From: Pontibacter korlensis
Lineage (GTDB): Bacteria; Bacteroidota; Bacteroidia; Cytophagales; Hymenobacteraceae
Assembly (NCBI RefSeq): GCF_000973725.1
Contig: NZ_CP009621.1
Span: 2,268,501-2,332,500, forward strand
Length of the DNA stretch: 64,000 nucleotides
Direction of reading: 5' to 3'
Notes under the pieces: generated by a model
Told to the model about the DNA's origin: nothing
Seen by the model: the letters and a program-made list of their open reading frames with translations, nothing else
The model's database searches: none
Shown here: one piece after another, positions 55,697 through 63,965 of the stretch
Layout of the letters: each line of letters starts with the position of its first letter
Numbering within the stretch: position 1 is the stretch's first letter
Made by a program: the position numbers and the translations under genes

Positions 55697-56422
55697 ATGC
55701 CAAATATAGATGTATGTTTCAGTCCGGAGCTGCTGCACTTGTATGACCTGAAGGGGAAAGCAGTGGTGGCTGTGGATATTTTAAGAGCGACCTCTACAAT
55801 GGTAACGGCTTTTGCTGAAGGAGCAGCTAATATTTTTCCGGTGATGGAGCTGGAAGAGTGTCGTGCTTTTGCCGGCCAAGGCTGCCTGACAGCAGCTGAG
55901 CGTAACGGAATAAAAGCGGAAGGCTTTGACTTGGGCAACTCACCTTTCGGCTACATGGGGGGCAATGTAAAAGGGCGCAACATCGCTATTACAACCACCA
56001 ACGGTACCCGGGCTATCCGTATGTCTGAAGAGGCGAAAGAAATAGTGATAGGCGCTTTCCTAAACCTGCAAGCTGTAGCGGATCATCTGGCTGAACTAGG
56101 GCTGGATGTTTTGGTAGTGTGTGCTGGCTGGAAAGGGCAGTTTAACCTGGAAGATACACTCTTTGCAGGCGCTCTGGCAGAGCGCCTGCAGGATACATTC
56201 TCCTCTGAAAGTGATAGCACCTTAGCCGCCTCCTACTTATATCAGACAGCAAAAACAGATATAGTTAGCTTTTTGCGCCAGTCGTCGCATGTGCGCAGGC
56301 TCGAGCATCTGGAGATTCATAAAGACATTGAGTTTTGTCTTCGCCACGATGTGTATGATGTACTACCTGTTTGGCGCCATGACAGACTGTTGGATCTTAG
56401 GTTTAAAGAGGTAGAGAGCTGA
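55697..56422 (+). CDS. comB: 2-phosphosulfolactate phosphatase family protein
   Basis: ComB removes phosphate from 2-phosphosulfolactate, first described in coenzyme M synthesis and also found in many non-methanogens. The protein is 241 aa. Family signatures are AVVAVDILRATSTMVTAFAEGA, RNIAITTTNGTRAI, VVCAGWKGQFNLEDTLFAGAL and the C-terminal RHDVYDVLPVW. In Bacteroidota a role in sulfonate or sulfonolipid precursor supply is possible but not shown here. ATG at 55697. Confidence 0.9.
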   Translation: MPNIDVCFSPELLHLYDLKGKAVVAVDILRATSTMVTAFAEGAANIFPVMELEECRAFAGQGCLTAAERNGIKAEGFDLGNSPFGYMGGNVKGRNIAITTTNGTRAIRMSEEAKEIVIGAFLNLQAVADHLAELGLDVLVVCAGWKGQFNLEDTLFAGALAERLQDTFSSESDSTLAASYLYQTAKTDIVSFLRQSSHVRRLEHLEIHKDIEFCLRHDVYDVLPVWRHDRLLDLRFKEVES

Positions 56423-56450
56423 GAAGTTAAAGAGTTAGAAAGTTTAGGAG
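56410..56450 (-). repeat. 8-nt-phased TAAC repeat, copy 3 (reverse orientation)
   Basis: Just before and after the comB stop the minus strand reads TAAACTTTC-TAACTCTT-TAACTTCT-CAGC, with TAAC-type starts every 8 nt. It faces copy 4 across the palindromic terminator. Confidence 0.6.
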
Positions 56451-56463
56451 TCATCAAACTCCT

Positions 56464-56520
56464 AAGTATAAAAGAGAGGGGCTGGCATTTAAGTATTGCC
56501 AGCCCCTCTCTTTTATACTT
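56464..56520. terminator. 24-bp perfect palindromic bidirectional terminator
   Basis: Arms 56464-56487 and 56497-56520 with a 9-nt loop. The stem begins with AAGTATAAAAGAGAGGGGC. It sits between comB (plus) and the MazG-like gene (minus). Confidence 0.9.
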
Positions 56521-56589
56521 TTCATACCCTACTATTCATAGGGACAGAAGCAAGTAGTAGGTAAGTGGTGAGTTATGTCATCTACATCT

Positions 56590-56627
56590 TGGCTTTCTAA
56601 CTCCCCAACTCTCTAACCTTCTTACTT
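56590..56627 (+). repeat. 8-nt-phased TAAC repeat, copy 4
   Basis: Units TAACTCCC, CAACTCTC, TAACCTTC, TTAC follow CTTTC with 8-nt phase, ending at the stop codon of the MazG-like gene (56622). Confidence 0.65.
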
Positions 56628-56948
56628 CAGTTTCTCGTTTTGCTTGTGCCGCTGGCTGTCGCGGTTGGTTTTTTTCTTCAGGTTTTTCTGTAGCGCTTCT
56701 GTCAGGTTAACTCCTGTTTGGTTGGCCAGGCAGATCAGCACGAATAGCACATCGGCTAACTCATCTCCTAATTGCTTTCCTTCGTCGCTTTTCTTAAACG
56801 ATTGTTCTCCGTACTGTCTGGAAATGATGCGAGCCACTTCACCCACCTCCTCGGTAAGTATGGCCATGTTGGTTAGCTCATTGAAGTAGCGCACTCCGTT
56901 TTCCTGAATCCACTTATCTACAATGGCTTGTGCTTCGGCTATAGTCAT
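56622..56948 (-). CDS. MazG-like nucleotide pyrophosphohydrolase
   Basis: The protein is 108 aa. It hydrolyses nucleoside triphosphates to monophosphates as a house-cleaning enzyme. The metal-binding acidic motif of the MazG fold is clear: LTEEVGEVARII (E-x-x-E-type helix) and LGDELADVLFVLICLAN (E-x-x-D). The C-terminal tail (KKKTNRDSQRHKQNEKLK) is Lys-rich and variable. It starts 12 nt downstream of the amber-interrupted gene on the same strand. Confidence 0.93.
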   Translation of the reverse strand: MTIAEAQAIVDKWIQENGVRYFNELTNMAILTEEVGEVARIISRQYGEQSFKKSDEGKQLGDELADVLFVLICLANQTGVNLTEALQKNLKKKTNRDSQRHKQNEKLK

Positions 56949-56959
56949 AAAGCTTTTTG

Positions 56960-57844
56960 TTATTTGCCAAATTTAACCACAAAATCTACATAAGGCACAC
57001 CAATAGCTATCTCCTGAGCAATTTCCGGGTTATTTAGAAAGGCCAGGTCTACTGTAATTTTCTCACCCATAAACCTGATTCCGTAAGAGTATATACCATA
57101 ATAACTCCCTGCTGGCACAAACCAGTTTTTAGTAACAAGCGCTGTTTTACGACTGATACGCTTCCTGCCGCTCAGGTTCACCACGGGTTCTGCCGACACA
57201 TATCCATCAACTGCTCCAAAGCCAACGCCGAGCGTAGCGTTATTGTCGCGGTTACCATACGTTACAATGCCGTAGCCGATGCCCAACCCCGGAAAATCGT
57301 CAGCAGAGGTGGAGTTGATGTAAAGTATACCAGCGCCTGCATTCCACTTGTCGCTAATAGGAAAGCTATACTTAGGGGTAACAAAAAATACTGGGTCTCC
57401 TGTAAAGGTAGTAATCAGCTCGAAGCCAGCTCCAATTGTAAACCTGTCGGTAATACCATAGCTGAAAGAGTTTAAGACCAAATAAGTGTTTTGGTAATAA
57501 GCTTCGCCTTTGCGTAGGCTGAACGCAGAAGGGGAGAAGAGGTAACGGGTAGCGTTAGGGTTCCCGAACCAATATTCCCCATTTATAAAGCTACGCTCAT
57601 CCAGAATTCTGTAACTTTTAGTGGCACTCAAGGGAATTGTAATCTAGCCTGTACTTTGAGTTAACAGACGGATATTTCCCTCGCTCTGCCCCAGGTACAC
57701 ACCTTGTATGGTGTTCCCGTCTTTTGTTTCTACCAGCCAACGTTGGGGAGCCTGCCCTTGCGTTTGGGTACTGTCGGTTTGAGCCATTGCAGATAGGCCA
57801 GCGCCCGCCCCTAAAACGATACACAAGGTGGCAAGTACAGCCAC
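56960..57844 (-). pseudogene. Outer-membrane beta-barrel-type protein interrupted by an in-frame TAG
   Basis: The minus-strand frame runs from a GTG at 57844 to the stop at 56960 and would give about 294 codons, but codon 67 (57646-57644) is TAG. Both sides are in the same frame. The N-terminal part is a signal peptide (VLATLCIVLGAGAGLSAMA) and an SH3-like start (WLVETKDGNTIQGVYLGQSEGNI, LLTQSTG). The C-terminal part continues with ITIPLSATKSYRILDE, then EYWFGNPNATRYLFSP and alternating beta-strands. Relatives known to me usually read LGEI/TGEI at this point, so GAG to TAG is the likely change. Either a new pseudogene, a strain-specific nonsense mutation, or read-through. No ATG start is visible. 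Confidence 0.75.
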
Positions 57845-57970
57845 CGAAATGCTGCAGATTTGTTTAGCTATAAATATAGGTAAATGATTGTATAACAGGG
57901 CGTTCGTTTACCTAAATGTATGGATATTTACCTATGTTTAAATCAACAGTGGATAAAAATAAATCTGGTG

Positions 57971-58423
57971 TTATTCTTTGTTTTTGGTGTCCATAACAAT
58001 GGTGACAGGCCCATCATTCAGCAGCGAAACTTTCATGTCGGCTCCAAATTCCCCTGTTTGTACAGGCTTGCCTAATGCGTCCTCCATTAGCTCCACAAAA
58101 CGTTCATACAGAGGGACAGATACAGCTGGCGGAGCTGCGTTAATATAAGAAGGCCTATTGCCCTTTTTAGTGCTAGCGTAAAGGGTAAACTGGCTAATAA
58201 CCAGCACATCACCATCTACATCTTTAACGCTGAGGTTCATTTTACCTTCGGCATCAGAGAAGATTCGTAAGCCTGCTACCTTTCCGGCAAGCCATTTAAG
58301 GTCTTCTTCAGTGTCGTCAGCAGCAAATCCGGCAAGCAGCAAAAGGCCCAGACCAACCTGGCCTTTAACGTTACCTTCAATTTCTACAGCTGCTTGGCTT
58401 ACCCGCTGAATCACAATCCGCAT
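57971..58423 (-). CDS. dtd: D-aminoacyl-tRNA deacylase
   Basis: Removes D-amino acids (and glycine) from mischarged tRNA. The protein is 150 aa. The start MRIVIQRVSQAAVEIEG is typical, and the two active-site motifs are intact: SQFTLYA and the cross-subunit GPVT in NDGPVTIVMD. ATG at 58423. Confidence 0.97.
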   Translation of the reverse strand: MRIVIQRVSQAAVEIEGNVKGQVGLGLLLLAGFAADDTEEDLKWLAGKVAGLRIFSDAEGKMNLSVKDVDGDVLVISQFTLYASTKKGNRPSYINAAPPAVSVPLYERFVELMEDALGKPVQTGEFGADMKVSLLNDGPVTIVMDTKNKE

Positions 58424-58503
58424 GCTATGCTTTGTTTTGGTTCAGGGCAAAGGTAGTAATTTGAAGGGAGAGACAAGGAGAGTATAAGTGTTAGGTAGTG
58501 TAG

Positions 58504-59127
58504 CTAATCTACATATCCATCATACAGAATCCTGCTTACTTTGCCTTCCTGCAGGTAAAAGTGCAGCATAACAGGTGCACCTTCTCTAGTGGAAGCTACT
58601 ATCTCGTTTGTTGTCTGGGTGATCTTCATGCCCTCACCCTGGCTTTTGAGGCTCTTGATCAGTTCTGCTTGTGTCATGCCAACGCGAAGGTTGTTGCGCA
58701 GTTTAATATCCGCACTGCGAATATCAGCCATCTGCAGCAGCAGGTCACCAGTTTGGGTTGGGGCGTAGAATTCCATAAAGGAGTTTCCAAAGCGGATGGT
58801 GTAGATGGTATCGGTTACGCTTGTCTTGTGGCGGTTTTCGATGGCATCAGCATCAACGGTGAAATCTGAGTCGATGCGGTCAAAGTAAGTCGTAAGATCG
58901 TTGCTTTGCTGGCGATTGGCTACAAACGGATTACCCAGTAAGTCGAGTGTGTTAACAGAGCGGTCTGGGCGTACTGCAGTAGTATCTGGTTCGGGAGCAC
59001 TATGGCGCTTGGCAGGCATCTCCGCCTCTTCTTCTATGGGGTTGTCGGTGGTGCAGGCAGTGGCAATGGTGTGTATAAGCAACAACAGCACGAGTAGGCG
59101 AGCCTTAAGACTACACCTGTAGCACAT
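58504..59127 (-). CDS. Putative lipoprotein of unknown function
   Basis: From the ATG at 59127 the product has 207 aa with a signal peptide (KARLLVLLLLIHTIATA) and lipobox cysteine in TAC-TTDN. ATGs at 59151 and 59220 would lengthen the n-region. After the lipobox comes a low-complexity acidic linker, then a folded region with TVDADAIENRH, FGNSFMEFYAP and a C-terminal GMTQAELIKSLKSQGEG and LHFYLQEGKVSRILYDGYVD, resembling a small beta domain. No family is recognised. Probably anchored in the periplasmic or outer membrane leaflet. Confidence 0.75.
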   Translation of the reverse strand: MCYRCSLKARLLVLLLLIHTIATACTTDNPIEEEAEMPAKRHSAPEPDTTAVRPDRSVNTLDLLGNPFVANRQQSNDLTTYFDRIDSDFTVDADAIENRHKTSVTDTIYTIRFGNSFMEFYAPTQTGDLLLQMADIRSADIKLRNNLRVGMTQAELIKSLKSQGEGMKITQTTNEIVASTREGAPVMLHFYLQEGKVSRILYDGYVD

Positions 59128-59217
59128 GCTATTGGTTAGGCGGAGAAACATAGTGAACGACGTATATAAGTAAGGGTGGTGGGCTAAAACTATACTTACA
59201 TACGAGAATCTACCGCT

Positions 59218-59250
59218 CAAAAGTTATAGCTTAAATGGCTATAACTTTTG
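59218..59250. promoter_or_regulatory. 13-bp perfect dyad between divergent genes
   Basis: CAAAAGTTATAGC (59218-59230), loop TTAAATG, GCTATAACTTTTG (59238-59250). The two flanking genes are divergent, so a terminator is unlikely; this fits an operator or a 5'-leader hairpin. It ends 46 nt before the ATP-grasp ATG. Confidence 0.5.
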
Positions 59251-59296
59251 CTTAGGCCCAGGATAAAGTATAATTTGGCGGCAAAGATGGTAAAAA

Positions 59297-60199
59297 ATGA
59301 ATACACAGCAAATAGCGCTGATCACTTATCAGGATGCTGGTAAATACAGCACTACATCAGAAGAAGAAAATAGCCGTTTATATGACTTTTTAACCCAAAA
59401 AGGGCTTCAGGTAACACTGGAAATTTGGGATGACCCAGCTGTTGATTGGGCTAAGTATGAGCTGGTAGTACTCAAGTCGCCTTGGGACTACTTCGATAAG
59501 ATCGACACCTTTTATGCCTGGCTGGATAAGTTGGAGAAGTTACAGGTGCGTGTGCTGAACCCAATCAACATTGTGCGCTGGAACAGCGATAAGCGCTACC
59601 TGGTAGAGCTGCAGGAGCAGGGTGTAAAAGTGGTGCCGTCGGTATGGCTGGAGCAGGGTTCGCAGCTAAACGTGGCGGAGGTGTTTGCCCAGTTGCAGTC
59701 TGAGAAGGTTATTGTAAAGCCAGCTATCAGCGGTGGCGCTAAAAATACTTTTGCGCTTACGCAAGCAGAGGCGGAAGCTAAAGCAGAAAGTATAAATGAG
59801 CTGTTGCAGCAGGAGAACTTCCTGGCACAGCCTTTCATACCCGAAATCCAAACCAAAGGGGAGTGGTCTTTCCTGTTCTTCAACGGAGAGTATAGCCACA
59901 CAGTGCTCAAAGCTGCCAAGGCCGGTGACTTCAGGGTACAGCACTTCTTTGGCGGAACAGTACATACCCCAGAGCCACCGGCTCAGTTATTGGAGGCGGC
60001 TCATAACCTGGTGGACAAGTATGCCCCTGGCTGCCTTTATGCACGAGTAGACGGCGTTGAGTTGAACGGCGAGCTGGTGCTAATGGAGCTGGAGTTGATA
60101 GAGCCTTTCTTGTTTATGGCTACCAGCGAGGGCGCTATAGAACGATACTATGAGGCGCTGTTAGCGCAAATGCATCAGCCTACCGAAAGTATAGCCTAA
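59297..60199 (+). CDS. ATP-grasp domain protein (glutathione-synthetase-like fold)
   Basis: The protein is 300 aa. ATP-grasp enzymes join a carboxylate to an amine or other nucleophile through an acyl-phosphate. Features: an N-terminal preATP-grasp part (VVLKSPWDYFDKI), the ATP-binding lysine in KVIVKPAISGGAKNTF, QPFIPEIQTKGEWSFLFFNG, and metal-binding ELELIEPFLFM near the end (the family E-x-x-x-x-P). It resembles the branch that includes O-ureido-serine cyclo-ligase-like proteins, but the substrate is unknown. Its TAA stop overlaps the TAG stop of the convergent stress protein gene. Confidence 0.9.
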   Translation: MNTQQIALITYQDAGKYSTTSEEENSRLYDFLTQKGLQVTLEIWDDPAVDWAKYELVVLKSPWDYFDKIDTFYAWLDKLEKLQVRVLNPINIVRWNSDKRYLVELQEQGVKVVPSVWLEQGSQLNVAEVFAQLQSEKVIVKPAISGGAKNTFALTQAEAEAKAESINELLQQENFLAQPFIPEIQTKGEWSFLFFNGEYSHTVLKAAKAGDFRVQHFFGGTVHTPEPPAQLLEAAHNLVDKYAPGCLYARVDGVELNGELVLMELELIEPFLFMATSEGAIERYYEALLAQMHQPTESIA

Positions 60200-61101
60200 A
60201 CCTTTTCCGGACTGTGGAAGATCAGCATCGGAACGTGAGCCTCCAGTACTAGCTTTTTGCTGAGGCTCGGTTTAAATATGCTGCTGAACAAGGTGCGCTG
60301 ATGGTTATTTATAGCTATCAGCTCTAACTGCTCTCGCTCCACAAACTCCTGCAGGGTGTCGGCTACATCGTCACTGCTTGGTAGTATTACGAACTGAAGG
60401 TTATGGTTAGGAAGGGCAGTGTACAGTCGAGCCTGTAGCTGCTCCATTTTATGGCTGTCTTCCGTTTCAGAGCCTTCGGTTCCGATGTGGGCACAGAGCA
60501 CTTCCGGGTTGAAAGGCTCAAACAATTGCAGCAGCGTTGCCAGAGCCTGCGCATCGGTTTTGTCAAAGTCGGTGGCATACAGGATGCGGCGCAGGCTGTG
60601 TTGAGTGTAGGGCTCTGGCACAGTTAGCAGAGGCACTCGGGCGTCCTCTACCATTTTGGTGGTAACGGTGCCGAAGAGGGAACGGGCTACATTATCCTCG
60701 CCTTTGGTGCCCATCAGCAGCAAGTCGGGCTTAAAGCGGTTAATTTCTTCAGGAATGATATCTTCCGGCATGCCATTAATAAAGGCATGTTTCAAAAGTA
60801 TGTGCTCCCCTTTAGCTTTGGCTGTAACCTGCATTTCGTTGTACAGGCTCTCTAGTCTTTCGTGCTCTTCCATGTGGTTGCGGTGCATTACACGGTCGGT
60901 CACTTTTTCTGAGCCGGGGCTAAGCGGGCTGCGGCCAGTATCAGAGAACGGGTCGTCGAGCTCTGGCTGTAACAGGTAGTCGCTGAAGCAGTGCAGCAGG
61001 AGTATCTCTGTCTTTTGCATGGCAGCGGCTAAGTGCAATGCATAACGGCAGGCGTTGGTGGTGCTTTCTGTGAAGTCTACAGGTATAAGTATTCTGAACA
61101 T
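60196..61101 (-). CDS. Tandem universal stress protein (two UspA domains)
   Basis: The protein is 301 aa. The first UspA domain begins RILIPVDFTESTTNACRYAL and keeps an ATP-binding motif of the G-2X-G-9X-G-(S/T) type (GTKGEDNVARSLFGT). The second begins RRILYATDFDKTDAQALATL and ends with FSSIFKPSLSKKLV, where this motif is not preserved, so only one half is likely to bind ATP. USPs help survival in stress and starvation. It shares a 4-nt overlap with the convergent ATP-grasp gene and there is no terminator between them. Confidence 0.93.
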   Translation of the reverse strand: MFRILIPVDFTESTTNACRYALHLAAAMQKTEILLLHCFSDYLLQPELDDPFSDTGRSPLSPGSEKVTDRVMHRNHMEEHERLESLYNEMQVTAKAKGEHILLKHAFINGMPEDIIPEEINRFKPDLLLMGTKGEDNVARSLFGTVTTKMVEDARVPLLTVPEPYTQHSLRRILYATDFDKTDAQALATLLQLFEPFNPEVLCAHIGTEGSETEDSHKMEQLQARLYTALPNHNLQFVILPSSDDVADTLQEFVEREQLELIAINNHQRTLFSSIFKPSLSKKLVLEAHVPMLIFHSPEKV

Positions 61102-61217
61102 ATTATCTTGATTGAGCTTGGCTGTTGTATACGTGGCGATGCTGTATGGGATATATACCTTACTCTGTCTGATCTTCGGCTTATTGTACTGCAGGGATGC
61201 AGTTCAAAAAATTACAC

Positions 61218-61225
61218 TATTTTTG
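61218..61225 (+). promoter_or_regulatory. Promoter -7 element of the large membrane-anchored protein gene
   Basis: TATTTTTG matches TAnnTTTG, 19 nt before the ATG at 61245. If used, the mRNA would have a very short leader and the earlier in-frame ATG at 61197 could not be the start. Confidence 0.45.
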
Positions 61226-61244
61226 TAGCCTGAAAACGCTTACC

Positions 61245-63965
61245 ATGCCTAAACGCATCGTATTCTTCTTTATTGGCTTTGTTATACTTGCTTCTCTGGC
61301 GTTCTATGGTTTTAACCGTTGGAAAGGCTCCAGAGAGAAAGTAGACCTATGGACGATGGTGCCAGAAAATGCGGCCCTAGTAGTAGAGACAAACAACCAC
61401 CAGGCGCTGATGGAGCACCTGCGCGAGACGGAGCTTTGGCAAAGCTTTTCGATGCTGCCGGTGATGCAGCAGCTCGAGGAGAATATGGCTTACCTCGATA
61501 GCGTTGCCCCCGGCAACCAGCGCCTCGACCGTTTTCTGGACGAAAAGAACATCCTTACATCGCTGCACGTGGAAGGCAAGTCGGAGGTGAGCTATGTGTT
61601 TTATGTACCTGTAAACTCTGTGGGCGAGCACCGCTTTCTGCGTACTCTCACTGAAAACATAAACAAGAGCACCATCTTTGAGGAGGACTCCAGAGACTAC
61701 CAGGGGCACCTGCTAACTGACATAACCAACACGCGCAACGGTAGCCGTTTTACATACTTCACTTATCACAACAACATCATCCTGAGTGCCTCTCCTGTAC
61801 TTATAGAGGAGATCGCGAGGCGTGCTAGCAGAGGAACCGAAGCGTCTGTTGTAGCCGAGTTCCGTAATGTAAATTACCTGGACCAGCCGGATGTATATGC
61901 CAATGTGTTTGTTAACTACAGGGTATTGCCAGACCTGTTTGGCTTGTTTCTGCAAGAGGATGTAATGCCACAGGTACGTTACCTGGCTACCCTGTGCCAT
62001 AACGCTTTGTTGGAGCTAAAACTGGATAGGAACAAAATATTTCTGAATGGCTTTTCGAATGCTGAGAACCTGAAGAACTCTCTGCACAATACCATGCAGC
62101 CACGAAAGCCTCAGCTGTTAGGAGTTAGAAATTACATGCCTAACCGCACGGCCATGTTGCTGCACTTCGGCCTACAGGAGATAGCACGCTTGCGGCAGCC
62201 TCAAAAGGCTAACAAGTCCGCTTATGCTGCCACTGTTGATAGCCTTGCCCAAAGTTTTAGACAGGAAGCTGCTCTTGCCTACATGGAGTCGAACAGCATG
62301 AGCCAAAGCCCGGATAAGGTGGCATACGCTCATACAAGTAACCCTGCGTTAACACAGCACCTGCTAAACCGGCTGGGAAATCAGTTGGCAGAGGCCCGCA
62401 AGGAACAGCCGTTTATAGAAAAGTATGCTGGGTATAGCATTCAGCTTCTGAACACTCCGGAGTTGCCTGAACAGCTCCTGGGGCGTGTATTCCAGGGTTT
62501 TGAACAGAGTTATGTGGTGCAGGTAGATAATTACCTGCTCATATCAGAGGAAATGGCAACGCTCCGTCACCTGCTCGATGACATATTGGAGGGAAACGTG
62601 TGGAGCAAATCAGTAGGTCAGAAAGCTTTCCTGGAAGAGACGCTGCAGGAAGCAAACTTCAGCCTGTACCTGAATACCGTAAATGCCTGGTACATCCTGA
62701 ATCGTTACACTACTGATGAGGAGCGGGAAAACCTTTTGCAGAACGCTACCATCATTAAGCGCTTCTCACAGGTAGGGCTGCAGTTCTCTATGGTTGAAGG
62801 AAGGTACTATACCAGCCTGGTTATTCGAAGACCGGAGCAAAGCAACACAACCGGGCAGGATGTTTTCGAGGAGGAGGAAACTATCACCTTTGATAACAGG
62901 CTTGATTCAAGACCTTTCCCAATCCAGAACGCCGTAGACCGAAGCCGAGAACTGGTAGTGCAGGATTCTGCCAATGTGCTGCTAAATGTAACTGCACTAG
63001 GCAAACGTGGTTGGACCGATAGCCTTGGCACCACCTTGCGCAGCGAAATAAAGCAGATAGAGTACGGGCCAGACAAGAAGCTACGCTACCTGTTTATAAC
63101 CTCAAACCGCATCCACGCTATCAACAACCAGGGGCAAGCGCTGGAGAACTTTCCGTTTAACCTGTCCGATACACTGAGCCTGCAACACTTGGCTGTGTTC
63201 GACTATGAAAAAGAAGGCGACTATAGGCTGCTGGTAGATGATAACCTTGGCAACCTGTACATGTACAACATGCGTGGAAGTGGCGTACAGGGCTGGCAAC
63301 CCCGCCGCATGGATTATCGTTTGGCAGCCGAACCACAGCACCTGCGCGTGGGTGGCCGTGATGTGATTCTGGTGCCGCTGGAAAATGGCTACATCTATGC
63401 CCTCAACCGCAATGGCGATACATACCCTGGCTTTCCTATAAACCTGAAGGCACCGTTAACCTCCGGTACCATGGCTAAAATTGGTGCCGACCTAAGGCGC
63501 ACAGAAGTAACAGCTGTAACACGATATGGTAATGTGGTAACGTTTAACCTGCAGGGCAAGGTGCTAAACCGTGAGCAGCTGATGCGTCCTAGCAAGCGTG
63601 CCTTGTTCCAGATGGTGCCAGAAAGCAGCAGTGCCCGTTCTTATATTATTGTGCGGCAGGAGCAAGGCAAGGTAGCCATACTAGATCAGGATCTTAATGA
63701 GCTGTTCGAGAAGCGCTATGTTACGTCAGCCCCTAAAATAGTGCAGTACTTCCACTTTGGCGGCGATAACAGGGTATACGCCATCACGGAAACAGGGCCA
63801 CGAAAAACATACCTGTACGATTCAAAAGGCAAGCTTATTGGTGGCCGCTCTATCGAGAACAGCCAACCCGTTACCATCTACTATAACGAGACTGCCAACG
63901 ACTACACCTTATACTACGTGATCAGAAACCAACTAAAGAAGATCGGCTTTAGTATTGGTGAATAA
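61245..63965 (+). CDS. Large single-pass protein with a DUF3352-like N-terminal half and a propeller-like C-terminal half
   Basis: The protein is 906 aa from the ATG at 61245. There is one N-terminal TM helix (IVFFFIGFVILASLAFYGF), then a long exported part. The first half (about 40-600) resembles DUF3352-type proteins (VPENAALVVETNNHQALM and repeated alpha/beta units). The second half (from about 600) has repeated short strands with NRIHAINNQGQALENFPFNL, DNLGNLYMYNMRGSGVQGW and NGYIYALNRNGDTYPGFPINL, a pattern of a PQQ/FG-GAP-like beta-propeller. The role is unknown; an extracytoplasmic anchored sensor or chaperone is possible. It starts 143 nt from the divergent stress protein gene. Confidence 0.8.
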   Translation: MPKRIVFFFIGFVILASLAFYGFNRWKGSREKVDLWTMVPENAALVVETNNHQALMEHLRETELWQSFSMLPVMQQLEENMAYLDSVAPGNQRLDRFLDEKNILTSLHVEGKSEVSYVFYVPVNSVGEHRFLRTLTENINKSTIFEEDSRDYQGHLLTDITNTRNGSRFTYFTYHNNIILSASPVLIEEIARRASRGTEASVVAEFRNVNYLDQPDVYANVFVNYRVLPDLFGLFLQEDVMPQVRYLATLCHNALLELKLDRNKIFLNGFSNAENLKNSLHNTMQPRKPQLLGVRNYMPNRTAMLLHFGLQEIARLRQPQKANKSAYAATVDSLAQSFRQEAALAYMESNSMSQSPDKVAYAHTSNPALTQHLLNRLGNQLAEARKEQPFIEKYAGYSIQLLNTPELPEQLLGRVFQGFEQSYVVQVDNYLLISEEMATLRHLLDDILEGNVWSKSVGQKAFLEETLQEANFSLYLNTVNAWYILNRYTTDEERENLLQNATIIKRFSQVGLQFSMVEGRYYTSLVIRRPEQSNTTGQDVFEEEETITFDNRLDSRPFPIQNAVDRSRELVVQDSANVLLNVTALGKRGWTDSLGTTLRSEIKQIEYGPDKKLRYLFITSNRIHAINNQGQALENFPFNLSDTLSLQHLAVFDYEKEGDYRLLVDDNLGNLYMYNMRGSGVQGWQPRRMDYRLAAEPQHLRVGGRDVILVPLENGYIYALNRNGDTYPGFPINLKAPLTSGTMAKIGADLRRTEVTAVTRYGNVVTFNLQGKVLNREQLMRPSKRALFQMVPESSSARSYIIVRQEQGKVAILDQDLNELFEKRYVTSAPKIVQYFHFGGDNRVYAITETGPRKTYLYDSKGKLIGGRSIENSQPVTIYYNETANDYTLYYVIRNQLKKIGFSIGE

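Noticed and set aside
57618-57824. 68-codon minus-strand frame across the amber site
   Set aside because: Arg/Gly-rich shadow of the real frame, which is explained by the interrupted outer-membrane gene.
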